Assembly (NCBI GenBank): GCA_018105865.1
Contig: CM030862.1
Coordinates: forward strand, 4,670,062-4,734,061
Direction: 5' to 3'
Length of the DNA: 64,000 bases
From: Metaphire vulgaris
Lineage: Eukaryota; Annelida; Clitellata; Crassiclitellata; Megascolecidae
This document shows, one piece after another, positions 11,840-22,686 of this stretch. Within the stretch, counting starts at the first letter, position 1. The number at the start of each line of letters is the position of its first letter. The notes beneath the pieces are model-generated. The model was not told the origin of the DNA. It did no database searches and worked only from the letters and a program-made list of their open reading frames with translations. The position numbers and the translations under genes were made by a program.

Positions 11840-12425
11840 CAGCCTACTTTATCGATGATTGTTTCTGTGGCTCCTGATGACTCCACCTCTCAATTTTTGC
11901 TATTTGCTTACTCCCGTTATTTTCCTTAGACAGCTCATCTCTGCAACCAATAGCCTTTTGTCGTCTGACTTTTTAGTACCCAGGTTTCCGATCTATATAA
12001 AATGTGAGGTATTACTAATGTATTATACATTTTCAACTTTGTATCAATGGTTAATTTTTTGTTCTTCAATAATATTCTCATTCTTCCTATTGCTTGTAAA
12101 CCTCTGTTTGTTTTAATTTTCACGTCCTCGTTGAAACGTGTGTTTTCCGTCGCTCTTGAGTAACCTATTCCTCCAACATAAGCATACTTTAATGTTTCAA
12201 CTTTTTTCAATATCTGACATTTATTACGATTTTGCTTTATCGCTGCCATCTCTCGAAACAGTCATAACGTTTTTTTTCAATTTTAATATTCAGGCCAAAT
12301 TTTTTTTTTGTATCATTTACTTCCTTAGTGATAGTTTGCAGATCTTCGATATTTTCACATCATCTGCAACTTCAAATTATTCAGGTCTTCACCACTGCAT
12401 TTCACTCCTGTTTTGATATTAATGC
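11840..12425 (-). mobile_element. RTE-like LINE C-terminal fragment
   Basis: The minus-strand frame 11935-12249 reads TRFNEDVKIKTNRGLQAIGR and LIPHILYRSETWVLKS-like text, the post-RT region of RTE-type LINEs seen again at 24720, 33300, 59600 and 62200. Flanking frames carry weaker pieces. It is decayed. Confidence 0.55.
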
Positions 12426-12877
12426 CAGTTTAAATATGCTCTCCTGAATAACGATGAACAGCGTTGGCAACTTGGCGCATTGTTCCTATATTCGTGGTGA
12501 ATATGCTCGTGGAAATATATCTTGTTCCTACATTCGTGGTGAACCATTCGGATATTTCACCATCCACTTTGATGGCACTTTCAGCTTTCTGATAAATTGA
12601 CATGATGCATTGCTGTTTATTTATGAAGTTGCAGTGAATATGCTCTCCTAATTGAGACAAGGCGAGATGCTGGATGGTTTGCTAATCTCATTTGGGCTTA
12701 TATCATCGTACGTTGTCCGTGTATTGTTCCAATCAACCTCTTTACATACTTTCTCTCAGTAGATCGATTAAAAATTACTAGGGTCTATACTGTTCACAAA
12801 TTCTGTGAGCTTATATTAGTTTTCATGGAAAAGTTGCCTCTCCCGGCGCTCATGGTACGTATATAGAACAGGGAGCA
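12426..12877. other. non-coding stretch with a local direct repeat
   Basis: A short direct repeat (TTCCTATATTCGTGGTGAA / TTCCTACATTCGTGGTGAA) lies at about 12482-12542. Nothing else was recognised. Confidence 0.4.
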
Positions 12878-13220
12878 CAGAGCCTTAGCGAGAGTATTTG
12901 GCGCCCGGAGCAAAGATTTTTCGCCCCAAACCCCCAAATTTATTTTTTAAATTCGTGATGATCCATTTTTTAGCTTTTCAGACTTTTCACCGCCTTGAGT
13001 TGATGGAACGATTAAATAAAGAAGTTAGCAGTGTAGCAGTGTTGACCTTTTCTGCTTGTCATTCGTACTGTGCATGGCAGTGGCAATGCCTTCGGCGGCG
13101 TTTTAACTTCTTAACTGTAAAAATCCCGTCGTGAATCAAATCAAGGTATGGATTCTGCCCCTGAAGACGGCACCAGGGGCAGCTTGTTCTCCTGCCTGCC
13201 CCCGTCTAGTTACGGCTCTG
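12878..13220. mobile_element. hAT-type MITE, CAGAGCC ends
   Basis: The left end CAGAGCCTTAGCGAGAG and the right end (read inward) CAGAGCCGTAACTAGAC are related. The flanks GGGAGCAC and GGGTGCAC match at 7 of 8 if the terminal C is shared. It is non-coding, about 343 bp. Confidence 0.6.
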
Positions 13221-13604
13221 GGGTGCACAACCTTTTAAGACCAAGGGCCAGATTGAATGTTCTCATATAGCTGATAGCCAGGGGTGTGATGCCAATTGAT
13301 TAACAACTGGTTCGCTGACGTTGACAAAGAAGTTATATATGGCTTGTCCATTATATATATATAATTATATATATACAGTATATACACATAAAATGTATGC
13401 CCCCGATATTTCATTCCAGGAGGTCTTATAAAAGAAAATTGTCCGGAGGCAAAAATTTATGTAACTTAACTTACGTCAGGTTCCTCGAAGTCGGCCACGG
13501 AAAAAGTTTCTCGAAACGATATTGCGTTGAAGCGTTGTATGGCCATGGACAAACGCTGGAATATTAAGCTTCCTCCCTCTATGTCTCCGGAAGGCTAAGT
13601 TAGT
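13221..13604. other. non-coding stretch with AT-rich palindrome
   Basis: A near-perfect TATATA palindrome lies at about 13352-13395. No gene or element end was recognised. Confidence 0.4.
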
Positions 13605-13675
13605 TAGTTACAGGCTGATTTATATAGCGCTATTGTACTATCAGGCTAGAGTTAAGAGCGCTTCACATGGTACTA

Positions 13676-13996
13676 GAAAGGTAAAGGTAGTTCCATACTC
13701 GATTTCGAGCGTAGGGGCCGGTGCTGATCTCCGGTTGCTAGGTAAGCAGCAACGCTGGTGGCTTGCGCCATTAATCTAGAGTAGGTTGCCATTACTTTCT
13801 CTAGACCCACGTTTTACCCTTCGCAGCGTAACGCTGCTACCGATTTATCGACGCCTAAGCGATGAACGGCTTGGTTGGCCTCGGCACCACGGCTAGATCC
13901 CGGGATGATCACCCATCCAAGTACTAACCGCGCTCGACGTTGCTTAACTTCGGTGTTCTGACGGGAACCGATCGCACAGCGCCAAGTAGGCCGGGT
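13676..13996 (-). mobile_element. 5S rRNA-derived SINE (SINE3-like)
   Basis: Read on the minus strand, the first ~105 nt are 5S rRNA-like, with the internal promoter parts AAGTTAAGCAACGTCGAGC and TAGTACTTGGATGGGTGA. A non-5S body follows, then a short pyrimidine-rich tail. The 11-bp target duplication ACATGGTACTA is exact (13665-13675 and 13997-14007). Related fragments lie at 22983-23135 and 33838-33910. It would be transcribed by Pol III from the internal promoter. Confidence 0.82.
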
Positions 13997-14022
13997 ACAT
14001 GGTACTAAACGAGCGTCTAAAC

Positions 14023-14200
14023 CAGTGGTTAATCTAGACTCCTGGACTCCGGCGGGGAAACTGACAAGGCCGGGGAAGTCAGCTAGGGGGTTTGGGGGAG
14101 CGCTGTAAGTTGATGTAGTGTGCCAACATTTCCGGGAGAATTTTAAATTTCCGGGGGCAAATGGGCAATTCTCCCCGGAAACGGCCTAGATTAAACCCTG
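14023..14200. mobile_element. hAT-type MITE in LINE 3' end
   Basis: Ends CAGTGGTTAATCTAG and, read inward, CAGGGTTTAATCTAG; flanks GTCTAAAC and GTCTGAAC (7 of 8). It splits the LINE 3' region at 13605-14370. Confidence 0.65.
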
Positions 14201-14370
14201 GTCTGAACAAGTGCGTTTTTAGTCTCTTAGTGAATGTTTCCAGATTGATCGCGTTGGTAACACTGTCCGCTAACGCGTTCCAAATAATGTTATAAATAGG
14301 GCTCTCAATACGGACTTTCAATAATAGAAACTGATGTCTTTGCTGGGCCATCTCGCACGCTCTCGCGAGA

Positions 14371-14755
14371 CCTTTCTGGTTTCACCCTTTCCCCGCTAAT
14401 ATTATACTACGGCTGCTAGTGCTACTATAGGCCTATATCTATATATTATTATGTAATTTATGTAGTTCTAGTATATTATATCTTAGGATTTATATTAATT
14501 ATTATTGTTATTGGAGGGTCGACCGGAACACATAATTTAAAAACACAGACTGTTAAAGCTAAAATTATGCAGTAGTGTGCAGAGGGGGCGGGTGGGGCAA
14601 TGGCCCCGGGCACAGACCAGAGATGGGCGTAAAAATTGACCCGACGCTTTTTTGCTCGTCAACATTTTTACTACACTTTACTACTGTTGTACCATCTAAA
14701 ATTTATGCTCAAATATTAAGATCCACTTAAACAAAATTTTGAGATAATAAACTTA
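14371..14755. other. non-coding stretch with partial MITE end
   Basis: A G-rich MITE-like terminus (CAGAGGGGGCGGGTGGGG, 14579) is followed by a variant of the recurrent motif at 14643-14660 with arms GACG/CGTC. No matching right end was found. The rest is featureless. Confidence 0.35.
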
Positions 14756-14886
14756 GCATGATTTAAAGTGGCTTAGGAGGCATTACTGCCTGTGTGAAAG
14801 CCACTAGGGGCACTAACGGGGCTTGAACCCGCTCCGTCAGCCCGACGCTCCAGCATGTAACCCACTCTGCCATCTTCCGCCCCCTA
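14756..14886 (-). mobile_element. tRNA-derived SINE
   Basis: On the minus strand there is a box A-like TGGCAGAGTGG and a box B GGTTCAAGCCC at tRNA-like spacing, then a body ending GCCACTTTAAATCATG. Related copies are at 30860-30998, 31671-31760 and 49895-50021. A real tRNA gene is excluded because the acceptor stem is lacking and the copies repeat. Confidence 0.78.
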
Positions 14887-15700
14887 TAGATCTATCTATA
14901 TTCTATAGATTTCAGCCACATGTGAAAAGCTGTTTGCCTGCGTTTCTTGACATTCAAGCGGTGTCAATAGAGTGACTAGACAAACGAAACTTGACAATTA
15001 GGCCTAATGCGGTCAGTCTTGGCTGACCACGGAGACATCAGTGCTCGGATAGCAACGAATCTGACCGATTGATCATGTAAGAAAAGTCCAGTAGGCTAAT
15101 TAAAGTTTCTAATGTACAGTATATATATATGCTTCCAAGAGGTCTAGCTTTAAGGATGGAGTGAACGAAACCCGCTATTTTTGGTTCAAGATTCAGCTGT
15201 CAGTATTCGGTACGCCTACGGTCCTACCAGTAGTACCAGACAAAAGGAGACGATGGCAAGCTGGGATTTTCCTACACTCCCAGCAGGGGTTTACACCCCC
15301 GGTTTGTAACAGACACCCTCCCCCTACACTCCTTCCCAGCGATGGTGTTGGCTATCACCCATCCCAGACTCATGTTAAAACTATTCATTTAAAATTCTAA
15401 AATGTTACTCATTTTCAGATTGACTCATGTAGTCATGGTCAATGTAATTCATCATTCATTGTCGTGATTATCTTTGGAAGTTTTAGAATTTCAATGATTC
15501 GGCGGAGCCGTTCAGTGCAACCTTTAACTGACACACCCTGCAATTAGTGGACACCCCGAAACGCAAATTCCTGGGAAAATGCCTGATGGCATCATGGCAG
15601 GTCATTAGCAGGCTCAAGAGAGTATGAGCGCTGTTCTTTGCAAAATTAATAAGGGCGGTGAGGGAAGATGTTTATAGCCCAATGCCGTATAGGCCTAAAC
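14887..15700. other. non-coding stretch with dispersed repeat
   Basis: 15255-15380 shares a block (CCTACACTCC, TTTACACCCC, ACAGACACCCTCC) with 56660-56815, so it is a dispersed repeat of unknown type. No gene was recognised elsewhere in the stretch. Confidence 0.45.
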
Positions 15701-16678
15701 CAGTGGTTCCCAAACTTTTTCGGTCGGCGTACCCCTTCAGACATTTGTCGAAAATCCGTGTACCCCTAATTTTCAAAGTAAATTTAAGGAAGCACACTTT
15801 CGATTTTTAAAAGCATAAACATGGTATCTGAATCATGAAATTTAATAATGTCTTCAAACCTACATACTTTTTTTCATACTACACACTAACGCCATTGACT
15901 GTAATAGAACGAGGCGCATCAACTAAATTAAAGCCCTGCCGAATATCTTGTGGAATGGTTAGTAGGGCAATCAAGGGAAGAGCCCAGGCTCGGATTAAGG
16001 TCCGAGTGGGCCGGCGGGCTGAGAAAAAAGCCCGTCACCTATACTGAAAATCTCTGACAAGCAAAAAAGGTCATCTCCCTTCGGTGGGCCTATTTTCATG
16101 ATGGGCCGGGGGGCTACAGCCCCGTCAGCCCCCGCCTTAATATGGCCCTGAATCGGACTGCATTAGCCATAATCATTAACTAATTACTAGACCTACTAGG
16201 TTTTATTAAAGCTTATTAGGATCAAAATATCGTACTTGTAGCATTAAAAGTTAAACTTGCATAACTTATCGGTCAAATGAAAACAATAAAATGAATCAAT
16301 GAGACGGATGAGGTTGCATCTCATCAGCCAGTTTCGAGAATCTTGGCTGCATCTTTGATCCACACAGGGCGATTTTTGAATTTGCCGCGCTGACCAAGGA
16401 AGAGTCCAATACCACAAGGTGATAGGACAGGTTAAAATTTAAACTTATAGCGAGGGTGACGGGTTAGAGGAGTCCAAAAGGTCTACATCTGTCACTGAAG
16501 TTTGAGAAAATCAAATCCAATCATAATTTTTTAGAACTTTTGCAAATATTGTGAAATTTGTTACTATCAAACATCAGTGCATAAGAATTCCACTGACTTT
16601 CCACTTTCCGCCGCGTACCCCCTATGAAGTCCATTTTGTACCCCTGGGGGTACGCGTACCACCGTTTGGGAACCACTG
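15701..16678. mobile_element. hAT non-autonomous element, CAGTGGTTCCCAAAC ends
   Basis: Near-perfect inverted ends CAGTGGTTCCCAAAC / GTTTGGGAACCACTG and an exact 8-bp duplication GCCTAAAC (15693-15700, 16679-16686). The interior is non-coding and holds a second MITE (15985-16150). This terminus type is typical of animal hAT elements. Confidence 0.88.
15985..16150. mobile_element. MITE nested in the hAT element
   Basis: Inverted ends CAGGCTCGGATTAAGG / CCTTAATATGGCCCTG. It carries the recurrent motif at 16055-16075. The flanks do not form a clean 8-bp duplication, so the family is inferred from the CAGG ends and size only. Confidence 0.6.
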
Positions 16679-16817
16679 GCCTAAACAAACTGCTCGTTTT
16701 ACGAAATAAGCGAGTTCGATATTTCAGTGTCTCTTTTGTAGGCCTATCTATTGTGTTCGGCGGGGTCGGCGCTTAAGTTAAACTTCGATATAACGGGATT
16801 TCGCTATATTGTAGGCC

Positions 16818-17159
16818 CAGTGTTTATTCTAGCCACCTTGACATTGGAGGGGATTTTGAAATGTTTTGGGGGACAAGGTCTGAGTCTCCAAAAACCTTGA
16901 CAAGCAAAAAAAGGTTATCTTCCTTTTAAAACGTGGTGACAAGCAAAAAAGGTCATCCTGCCAACCTCCCTAGTATATTTTACTCTTCTCAAATGAAAAA
17001 GAAAAAAATGTAATTCTTACATTTTTGCCCTCTCAAAAAAGCCCTTATCGTCACACTTTGGGGGAATTTCCATCCCCATGCAACATATCAAAAAATTGGG
17101 GGGGGATTTTGAAACTTTAAGGAGGAATTCCCTCCAGAGAAGGCCTAAAATAAACACTG
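16818..17159. mobile_element. hAT-type MITE, CAGTGTTTATT ends
   Basis: Ends CAGTGTTTATTCTAG / CTAAAATAAACACTG with an exact 8-bp duplication TGTAGGCC (16810-16817, 17160-17167). It carries the recurrent motif twice (16898-16919 and 16937-16957). Confidence 0.87.
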
Positions 17160-17167
17160 TGTAGGCC

Positions 17168-17654
17168 TATGCAAGTTCGATATAACGGTATTCGACTAAT
17201 CATGGAGACATTAGGTAAGAATATATAACCGACAAAGATTCAGAATGTCCATTAATCTGTTTAAAATCTAGTATTAAATCTAGTATCTAAGTATCGGAAA
17301 GCATCGTCACGCTATTTCTGGTGACACATATAGGCTATGCCTGCTATTTAATGAAATTTAGTTCTAACGCCGGTCTGTTGTCAGTAAATACCAGTAATTA
17401 TTTTTATAAATATATTATAAATGCAGAGTTTACAGACGAAGGACGATGTGTCTGAAACGACAAAATAGCGACCGAGTTGGACGCTAAACAGGTAGACAAA
17501 GAGGGTTCGGGAAGAAGATGGTAGCCGACAAAGGAGCATTAGATCTGTGGATAAAGAGAACCAAGGAAGAAGCGGAGTATGATGAAGTGAAAGATGATGT
17601 GCCAGATGTGGATACGGGCATGGAAAACAATTCTTACGACACGGAATCGACTCG
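17168..17654. other. non-coding stretch, nothing recognised
   Basis: No repeat ends or family-like ORFs seen; the minus-strand open frame 17381-17713 has no recognisable content. Confidence 0.4.
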
Positions 17655-17905
17655 GACGGGCGTCGACTAGAGGGGGCGCCACAATTGACTTGGCGACCCT
17701 TTTTGCTCGCCAACGTCCGTCAGGTCGGACACAGATGGGGGGTGTCAACATTTGTTTTGCCCGGGCGCCCACCACTCTCTGTCTCTGCACGACACTGAAA
17801 CTATGTAGGGCTACTGAATATTTTGTGAGGCTCTCGCGGACCCTGACCATATCTTCCACGGACCCCCTTCGGTCCGCGGACCACAGTTTGAGAAACGCTG
17901 ACAGT
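17655..17905. mobile_element. partial hAT-type MITE
   Basis: The right terminus reads inward as CAGCGTTTCTCAAACTGTGG, a common hAT-type end. 17691-17712 is a variant of the recurrent motif with perfect 6-bp arms TGGCGA/TCGCCA. No convincing left terminus was found. It abuts the 3' part of a minus-strand LINE. Confidence 0.5.
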
Positions 17906-19649
17906 GAATGGTTCCAGATTGGTCGCGTTAGTAACACTGTCGGCAACGCGTTCCAGAGAGCTGGGTTCTCTCGAGTAACAGAACGCTCCCCGAGTTTGTC
18001 TGTCTTTGAGGGATGATGAACCATTAGTCAGACTCGGCTGGAGGAACGGAGCCGCAAGCGACCTTCGGTGGATGGAGACTTGCGAAGAAGTCCCGATAGA
18101 TAGTCTGGGCAGAACGGGTCGTAGAGTTCCAGAAATGTGAACCAGAACCTCTTGTAGATGGCCCGCTCTGGAATGCGGAGCCAGTGTGATCTGTCCCAGT
18201 GCAAGATGAAGTGCAAGATGGTGTGGAAAAGATGATCCGAAATAACTAAGATAGAAACATCATCGTCATAACAAAAGGCGGTCAGAAGTTTAACAGCCAA
18301 AAACTTGATCTCTGAAGTGCTTCTGGAGACTTCTGGAGTGACGTGCTCTCCCCACCTGGTCTGAAAGATCACCCTGGCAGAATCGTTCAAGACCAGCAGA
18401 CAGCAACTGACCTGGCTGTCTGCCTAATCCGCCGGAGCTGGTAGAAAGAATTCCGAGCGACGATGCCGATTTGGCTACGGAGTGACAGCGACTCGTCTAA
18501 TAGGACTCCGAGAAGGCGGACCTCAGCCGACGGAACGACAGGGACCTATCGATGACGAACGGCGCATGACTGATTAGATGCATCTTCCTTGGGGTGGTAA
18601 TCCAGAGCATATCCGTTTTAGCTGGATTCAGAGCCAGACGATTTGCCTCAGTCCAGAGTTTGATTTTAGTGATACATGCTATGACGCGATCCCGTAGTTG
18701 TTCCATATACCTGGCAGGGCAAGAGGCGAGATCTGGACGTCATTTGCATAGGCATGATGGGCCAGCCCGCACTCCTCGTCAATCCGTCCAATGTCCGCAA
18801 CGTACAGAATAAACAGGAATGGCCTTAGTACAGACCCCCCGCGTCACACCACTGAGAACGGGGCGCGGTAAGGATATAGCGCCGTTCCACCATACCGACT
18901 GTGTTCGATCGGTTAGGAAGTTTTGCAGTCATTTGAGGGCTCCACCTTTGATGCCGCAGGAAAGCTTCAGCCGTCGAAACGTGATCTATTGATCGACCGT
19001 ATCGAAGGCTGCCGAAAGGTCCAGGAGGCAGAAAATAGCGACCCGATCATTCGATACCGCATCAACTATATCACGGAAGATGCGCAAGACGGCTGACTCG
19101 GTGGAATGACCACGTTTGTATGCCGACTGATTCTTCGGCATTAGTCCGCTCGCTGTTAGAGATCCAACCATTTGCGTGTTGACGAACCTCTCCAAGACTT
19201 TGGAGAGATAGGTTAGGTTGGAGACTGGGCGATAATTGTCAACGTCGGCTATATTCGCCCCCCGCTCGCTTCAGCCGTGGACGCTTAATCGCTTGTCTCC
19301 AGCACGAGAAAAACTTGCCAGTTCTCAGATACGTGGTCATAACGTCACGAGAAATGGCACCAGATTGTCGATCACCTTTTTGAGGAGCCATACCGAGAGG
19401 GGTCCAAGTCGCACTATTTATTCGGGGATGCCCGAACGATCGCGGTAACGTCCTCCGTCGGAGCCGCCAACTCGGTGAGGAAGGATCGCGTCATTCGCGT
19501 GACCTCGGTGTAGCCAACCGGTCCTACATCTGACGTTCTTCTACTGATAGCGGTGATCTCGAGATGCCGGTGGAAGTCGTCTCCAGAGAAGCTGGTGGTC
19601 ACGCGGTCGCGACGATCGCGAGTTCCGAGAAGTCTATCCAGGTGCCTCC
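17906..19649 (-). mobile_element. L2/CR1-like LINE, decayed RT region
   Basis: Read leftwards on the minus strand: a linker (VTTSFSGDDFHRHLE, 19414-19602), RT pieces with QSAYKRGHSTESAV and LLDLSAAFDTVDQ (18986-19195), NRLALNPAKTDMLW (18497-18706), HWLRIPERAIYKRFW (18028-18390) and the C-terminal PALWNALPT (17950-18000). The order fits one LINE ORF2 broken by several frameshifts. It is related to, but distinct from, the plus-strand LINE at 20219. Confidence 0.75.
19589..19649. repeat. 61-bp direct repeat, left copy
   Basis: Matches 21686-21746 with a single difference. The two copies flank 19650-21685 and behave like a very long target duplication. Confidence 0.88.
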
Positions 19650-19679
19650 ACGTTTGCCCCGAATCCGAAGCCTCTGTCA

Positions 19680-20218
19680 GAAATACGACGACCTAATTGT
19701 CTGATGAAAAGCTGTGCGTTGAGACCAATTGGGCCATAGGACTCAAAGGTCAAAGGCGAGATGATGCAATCTGCTGTCAGATCTGCGTATTTTGCATTTT
19801 TGCGAACTGCTGCAGCCTCATCAGCTGCGTCTGCCGACAAAGACGTAATGGGCAGATGGATGACAACTACTGTGTCTGCCACAGTTACGTCCCAGATCAG
19901 ACTACGGCCGGCGTGCCACGGGATAAGGCGAGGCCGTCTGGTCTTCTGCTATCAGATCGCGAGAGATCGGATGGTTCTTTAACAAATGAAATTCCCGCTT
20001 GAAGTAGCGCCCAGTAGACCACGTCATTGATCATTATGTGGCGTGGAACACGACCTGGGCCGAGTGGGCAGGAAAGACTCTGAGATCCGACTTGCAGTAC
20101 CTGTTCCCCACACGGGCAGATGTTCCGTTCGCAGATGTTGGCATCGAGGCGGAGGCAGACGACGATTCTGACTGCCTCGTCATCCTTGCGCAGACCGCAG
20201 GAAGCGATGGGTAGTGCA
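19680..20218 (-). pseudogene. retroelement-type C-terminal domain, RPDG...WDVT
   Basis: On the minus strand, partly open frames carry GRVPRHIMINDVVY, LSRSDSRRPDGLALSRG, then WDVTVADTVVV and a terminal IRQLGRRI. The spacing of RPD and WDVT-DT recalls a PD-(D/E)XK nuclease-like fold as in some retroelements, but I do not know the family name. Stops and frameshifts make it non-functional. A second copy is at 25765-26160. It is joined head-to-head with the LINE starting at 20219. Confidence 0.5.
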
Positions 20219-21685
20219 TAAAGTGTCGGTATTGTCAAAGCTGCTTGAACGACTAGTAGCGAAACAGCTGATTGAATATCTGTCAGCATCAGGGCTACTG
20301 CCAACATTGCAATCTGCATACCGTCAACATCACTCCACGGAGACAGCTGTCCTCAAGGTATTATCGGACATTCTGCTTGCTGTCGACACAGGTAATCTCG
20401 TTCTGCTGACAATGCTCGACCTGTCAGCTGCATTTGACACTGTTGATCACGCAACGCTGCTGCGACGCATGCAGACGACCTCTCGGATTGACGACACTGT
20501 TTTGCGCTGGTTTTCATTGTATCTCAAGGACCGCACTCAATATGTACGATGCAGCTCCTCCAAGTCTTCCTCAACGCAAACTGTATGCGGAGTTCCACAG
20601 GGATCGGTCCTCGGGCCGATCCTTTTTCTGTTATATACTGCAGAATTGCAGGGGCTGATCCAGAGACGCCAACTTCAACCACACTTGTATGCTGATGATA
20701 CGCAAATCTATGGCACCTGTAAGCCGTCAGAGACTGCCCAGCTACAAAGCGAAATATCTGAATGTGTTGACGACGTCGGTGCATGGATGCAATCCAACAG
20801 GCTAAAACTCAACTCAGCAAAGACTGAGGCGTTGTGGTGCTCGCCTGCCCGGCGCCAGCACCAGATTCCTGTGACTGGAATACGCGTTGACAGGGAGGTC
20901 ATCACGCCGACCGCTTTTGTCCGCGACCTAGGCATCTACATTGACGCCGACCTGTCGATGCGGTCGCACGTCACGAGAATTGTGTCGAGTTGCTTCGCAG
21001 TCCTAAGGCAACTACGCAGTATACGTAGGTCCGTCACACCATCGGTGATGCAATCACTCGTTGTTTCACTGGTGCTCAGTCGTCTAGACTACGGCAACTC
21101 GACGCTTGCCGGCGTCTCCGGTCACCTGATTGCAAAATTGCAGTCAGTCCTAAACGCAGCTGCCCGTCTGATTTTTGCAGCTCGGAAATACGATCACGTG
21201 ACGCCTCTTCTACGCGAGCTACACTGGCTTCGTTTCCCGGAGAGGATAGATTTCAAACTCGCTACGTTGGCATTTAAATGTCTCAATGGATTGGCGCCGT
21301 CATACCTGGCAAACGCTTTCGGCCGGGTGTCTGATGTCAAAACTCGATGCCACCTGCGCCCGGCGTCTACGACTGACGTTCTCGTGCCTCGAGTACGGCG
21401 TTCAACGATCGGTGGCCGTGCTTTTCCGGTCGCTGCTGCTCGTGTCTGGAATGGACTTCCGTCTCACGTGAGGTCATCAACAACGCTGGAAACATTCAAG
21501 AAGCACCTTAAAACCGAGCTATTCATTAGATGTTATGATGTAGTGTGACCACCTTTCTGTACTCATATAGGCAATTTCATTTCAATTCATTACGGTTTAA
21601 TATTGTTATTGTTACGTGCCCTTGCAGTCGTTAGACATTATGTCACGTTAATCTTGTCGTTCTATAATAATATAATATAATAAAA
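20219..21685 (+). mobile_element. L2/CR1-like LINE, intact 3' half of RT
   Basis: A continuous open frame of about 440 codons (to 21548) covers most of the reverse transcriptase: QSAYRQHHSTETAV, LLTMLDLSAAFDTVDHA, CGVPQGSVLGPILFLLY, the catalytic LYADDTQIY, then LVLSRLDYGN, HWLRFPERIDFK and the terminal WNGLPSHVR. The endonuclease is absent, so it is 5' truncated. The 3' UTR ends in TAATATAATATAATAA at about 21685. The lack of stops over 1.3 kb suggests a recent insertion. 61-bp direct repeats enclose it together with the antisense fragment 19680-20218. Confidence 0.88.
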
Positions 21686-21746
21686 AAGCTGGTGGTCACG
21701 CGGTCGCGACGATCGTGAGTTCCGAGAAGTCTATCCAGGTGCCTCC
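21686..21746. repeat. 61-bp direct repeat, right copy
   Basis: Second copy of 19589-19649, starting directly after the LINE tail. Confidence 0.88.
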
Positions 21747-21749
21747 CCT

Positions 21750-22295
21750 CCCCCAATATTCACAGCATTCCGCCCACCAATCTATCTGAAATACTCCAAA
21801 TTATTTTCTCTTTGCCGAATAAACAGTGTTTGCTGGATGTTATTCCAACTCATATCCTTAAGCAGTGTTTTGATGTGCTTGGGCCAGTAATTACCCGTTT
21901 GGTTAACCTACCTCTTTCTTCAGGTACCTTTCCATCAACCTATGCTAGCGCTCTCGTCCACTCATTACTGAAAAACCAACATTCGACCCAAATGATTTTT
22001 CTAGTTATAGGCCTATCTCAAATTTTAATTTTATATCTAAACTTGTCGAACGCATTGTGCTTAGTCGAATAAATGTACATCTTTCATGGCATAATCTTTT
22101 TTTGCCTAAGCAATCTGCATATCGAAAATTTCATTCAATTGAAACTGCTCTCCTGGCTGTTCATGATTATATTTTGTCTGCTATGGATAATGGCAAGGTA
22201 ACTGCACTTATTTTACTAGACTTGTCTGCGGCTTTTGACACCATAGATCATGCAATCCTTCTCCATAGACTCGAACATTGGATTGGCATATCGGG
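21750..22295 (+). mobile_element. L2-like LINE RT fragment
   Basis: Plus-strand frames read LLDVIPTHILKQCFDVLGP, LSSGTFPSTYASALVH, then QSAYRKFHSIETALLAVHDY and LDLSAAFDTIDHAILLHRLE. It is close to the LINE at 3906-5920. It breaks off at about 22295, where Gypsy integrase sequence begins. Confidence 0.75.
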
Positions 22296-22560
22296 TACTG
22301 CAGGATACAAAAATCTCATCTTGGAGTGAATGGATGTGTCAGACGTGCAAGGGATGGCGTGTTTTGGCCTGGAATGTGTGCGAAAATGAAACGTTTCGTC
22401 GAGACTTGTCATGTCTGCAACAAGTACAGAGACTCGGTACAAAAAGAACCTCTGCTACCCCACCCAGCACCCGACCGGCCGTAGCAAATACTAACTTGTG
22501 ACATTTTCACCTTTGAAGGCCGGGACTACCTAGTTACCGTTGTCATATTTCTATCTTGAT
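22296..22560 (+). pseudogene. Gypsy integrase zinc-binding fragment
   Basis: The frame 22278-22484 reads HLGVNGCVRRARDGVFWPGM then CHVCNKYRDSVQKEPLLP, the H..H-C..C zinc-binding N-terminus of Ty3/Gypsy integrase, similar to the same region at 27750 and on the minus strand near 37150. It stops before the catalytic core. No LTR is nearby. Confidence 0.7.
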
Positions 22561-22686
22561 TCTTGCGCAACAAAATCAGTATTTACGCAGAATGCCTAAC
22601 CAAGTCACAAAAATTCTGAAGTCACCGAAATTCTGTCATATTTCACCATTACTGGCTGAAAATAACTTCTTCTTCAGGTGCTCTGT

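Larger units (their letters stand above)
13605..14370 (-). mobile_element. LINE 3' end hosting a SINE and a MITE
   Basis: Minus-strand C-terminal LINE coding text (NALADSVTNAINLETFTKRL, 14215-14350) continues into a 3' UTR with a TAGCGCTATTGTAC-type tail at about 13625. It is interrupted by a hAT MITE (14023-14200) and by a 5S-derived SINE (13676-13996), each with its own target duplication. Confidence 0.65.

Noticed and set aside
13890..13996. A 5S rRNA gene
   Set aside because: The 5S-like part is partial, diverged, fused to a non-5S body and flanked by an 11-bp duplication. It is the head of a SINE.
14756..14886. A functional tRNA gene
   Set aside because: Boxes A and B are present but no cloverleaf or acceptor stem closes, and the same unit with its 3' body recurs four times, so it is a SINE.
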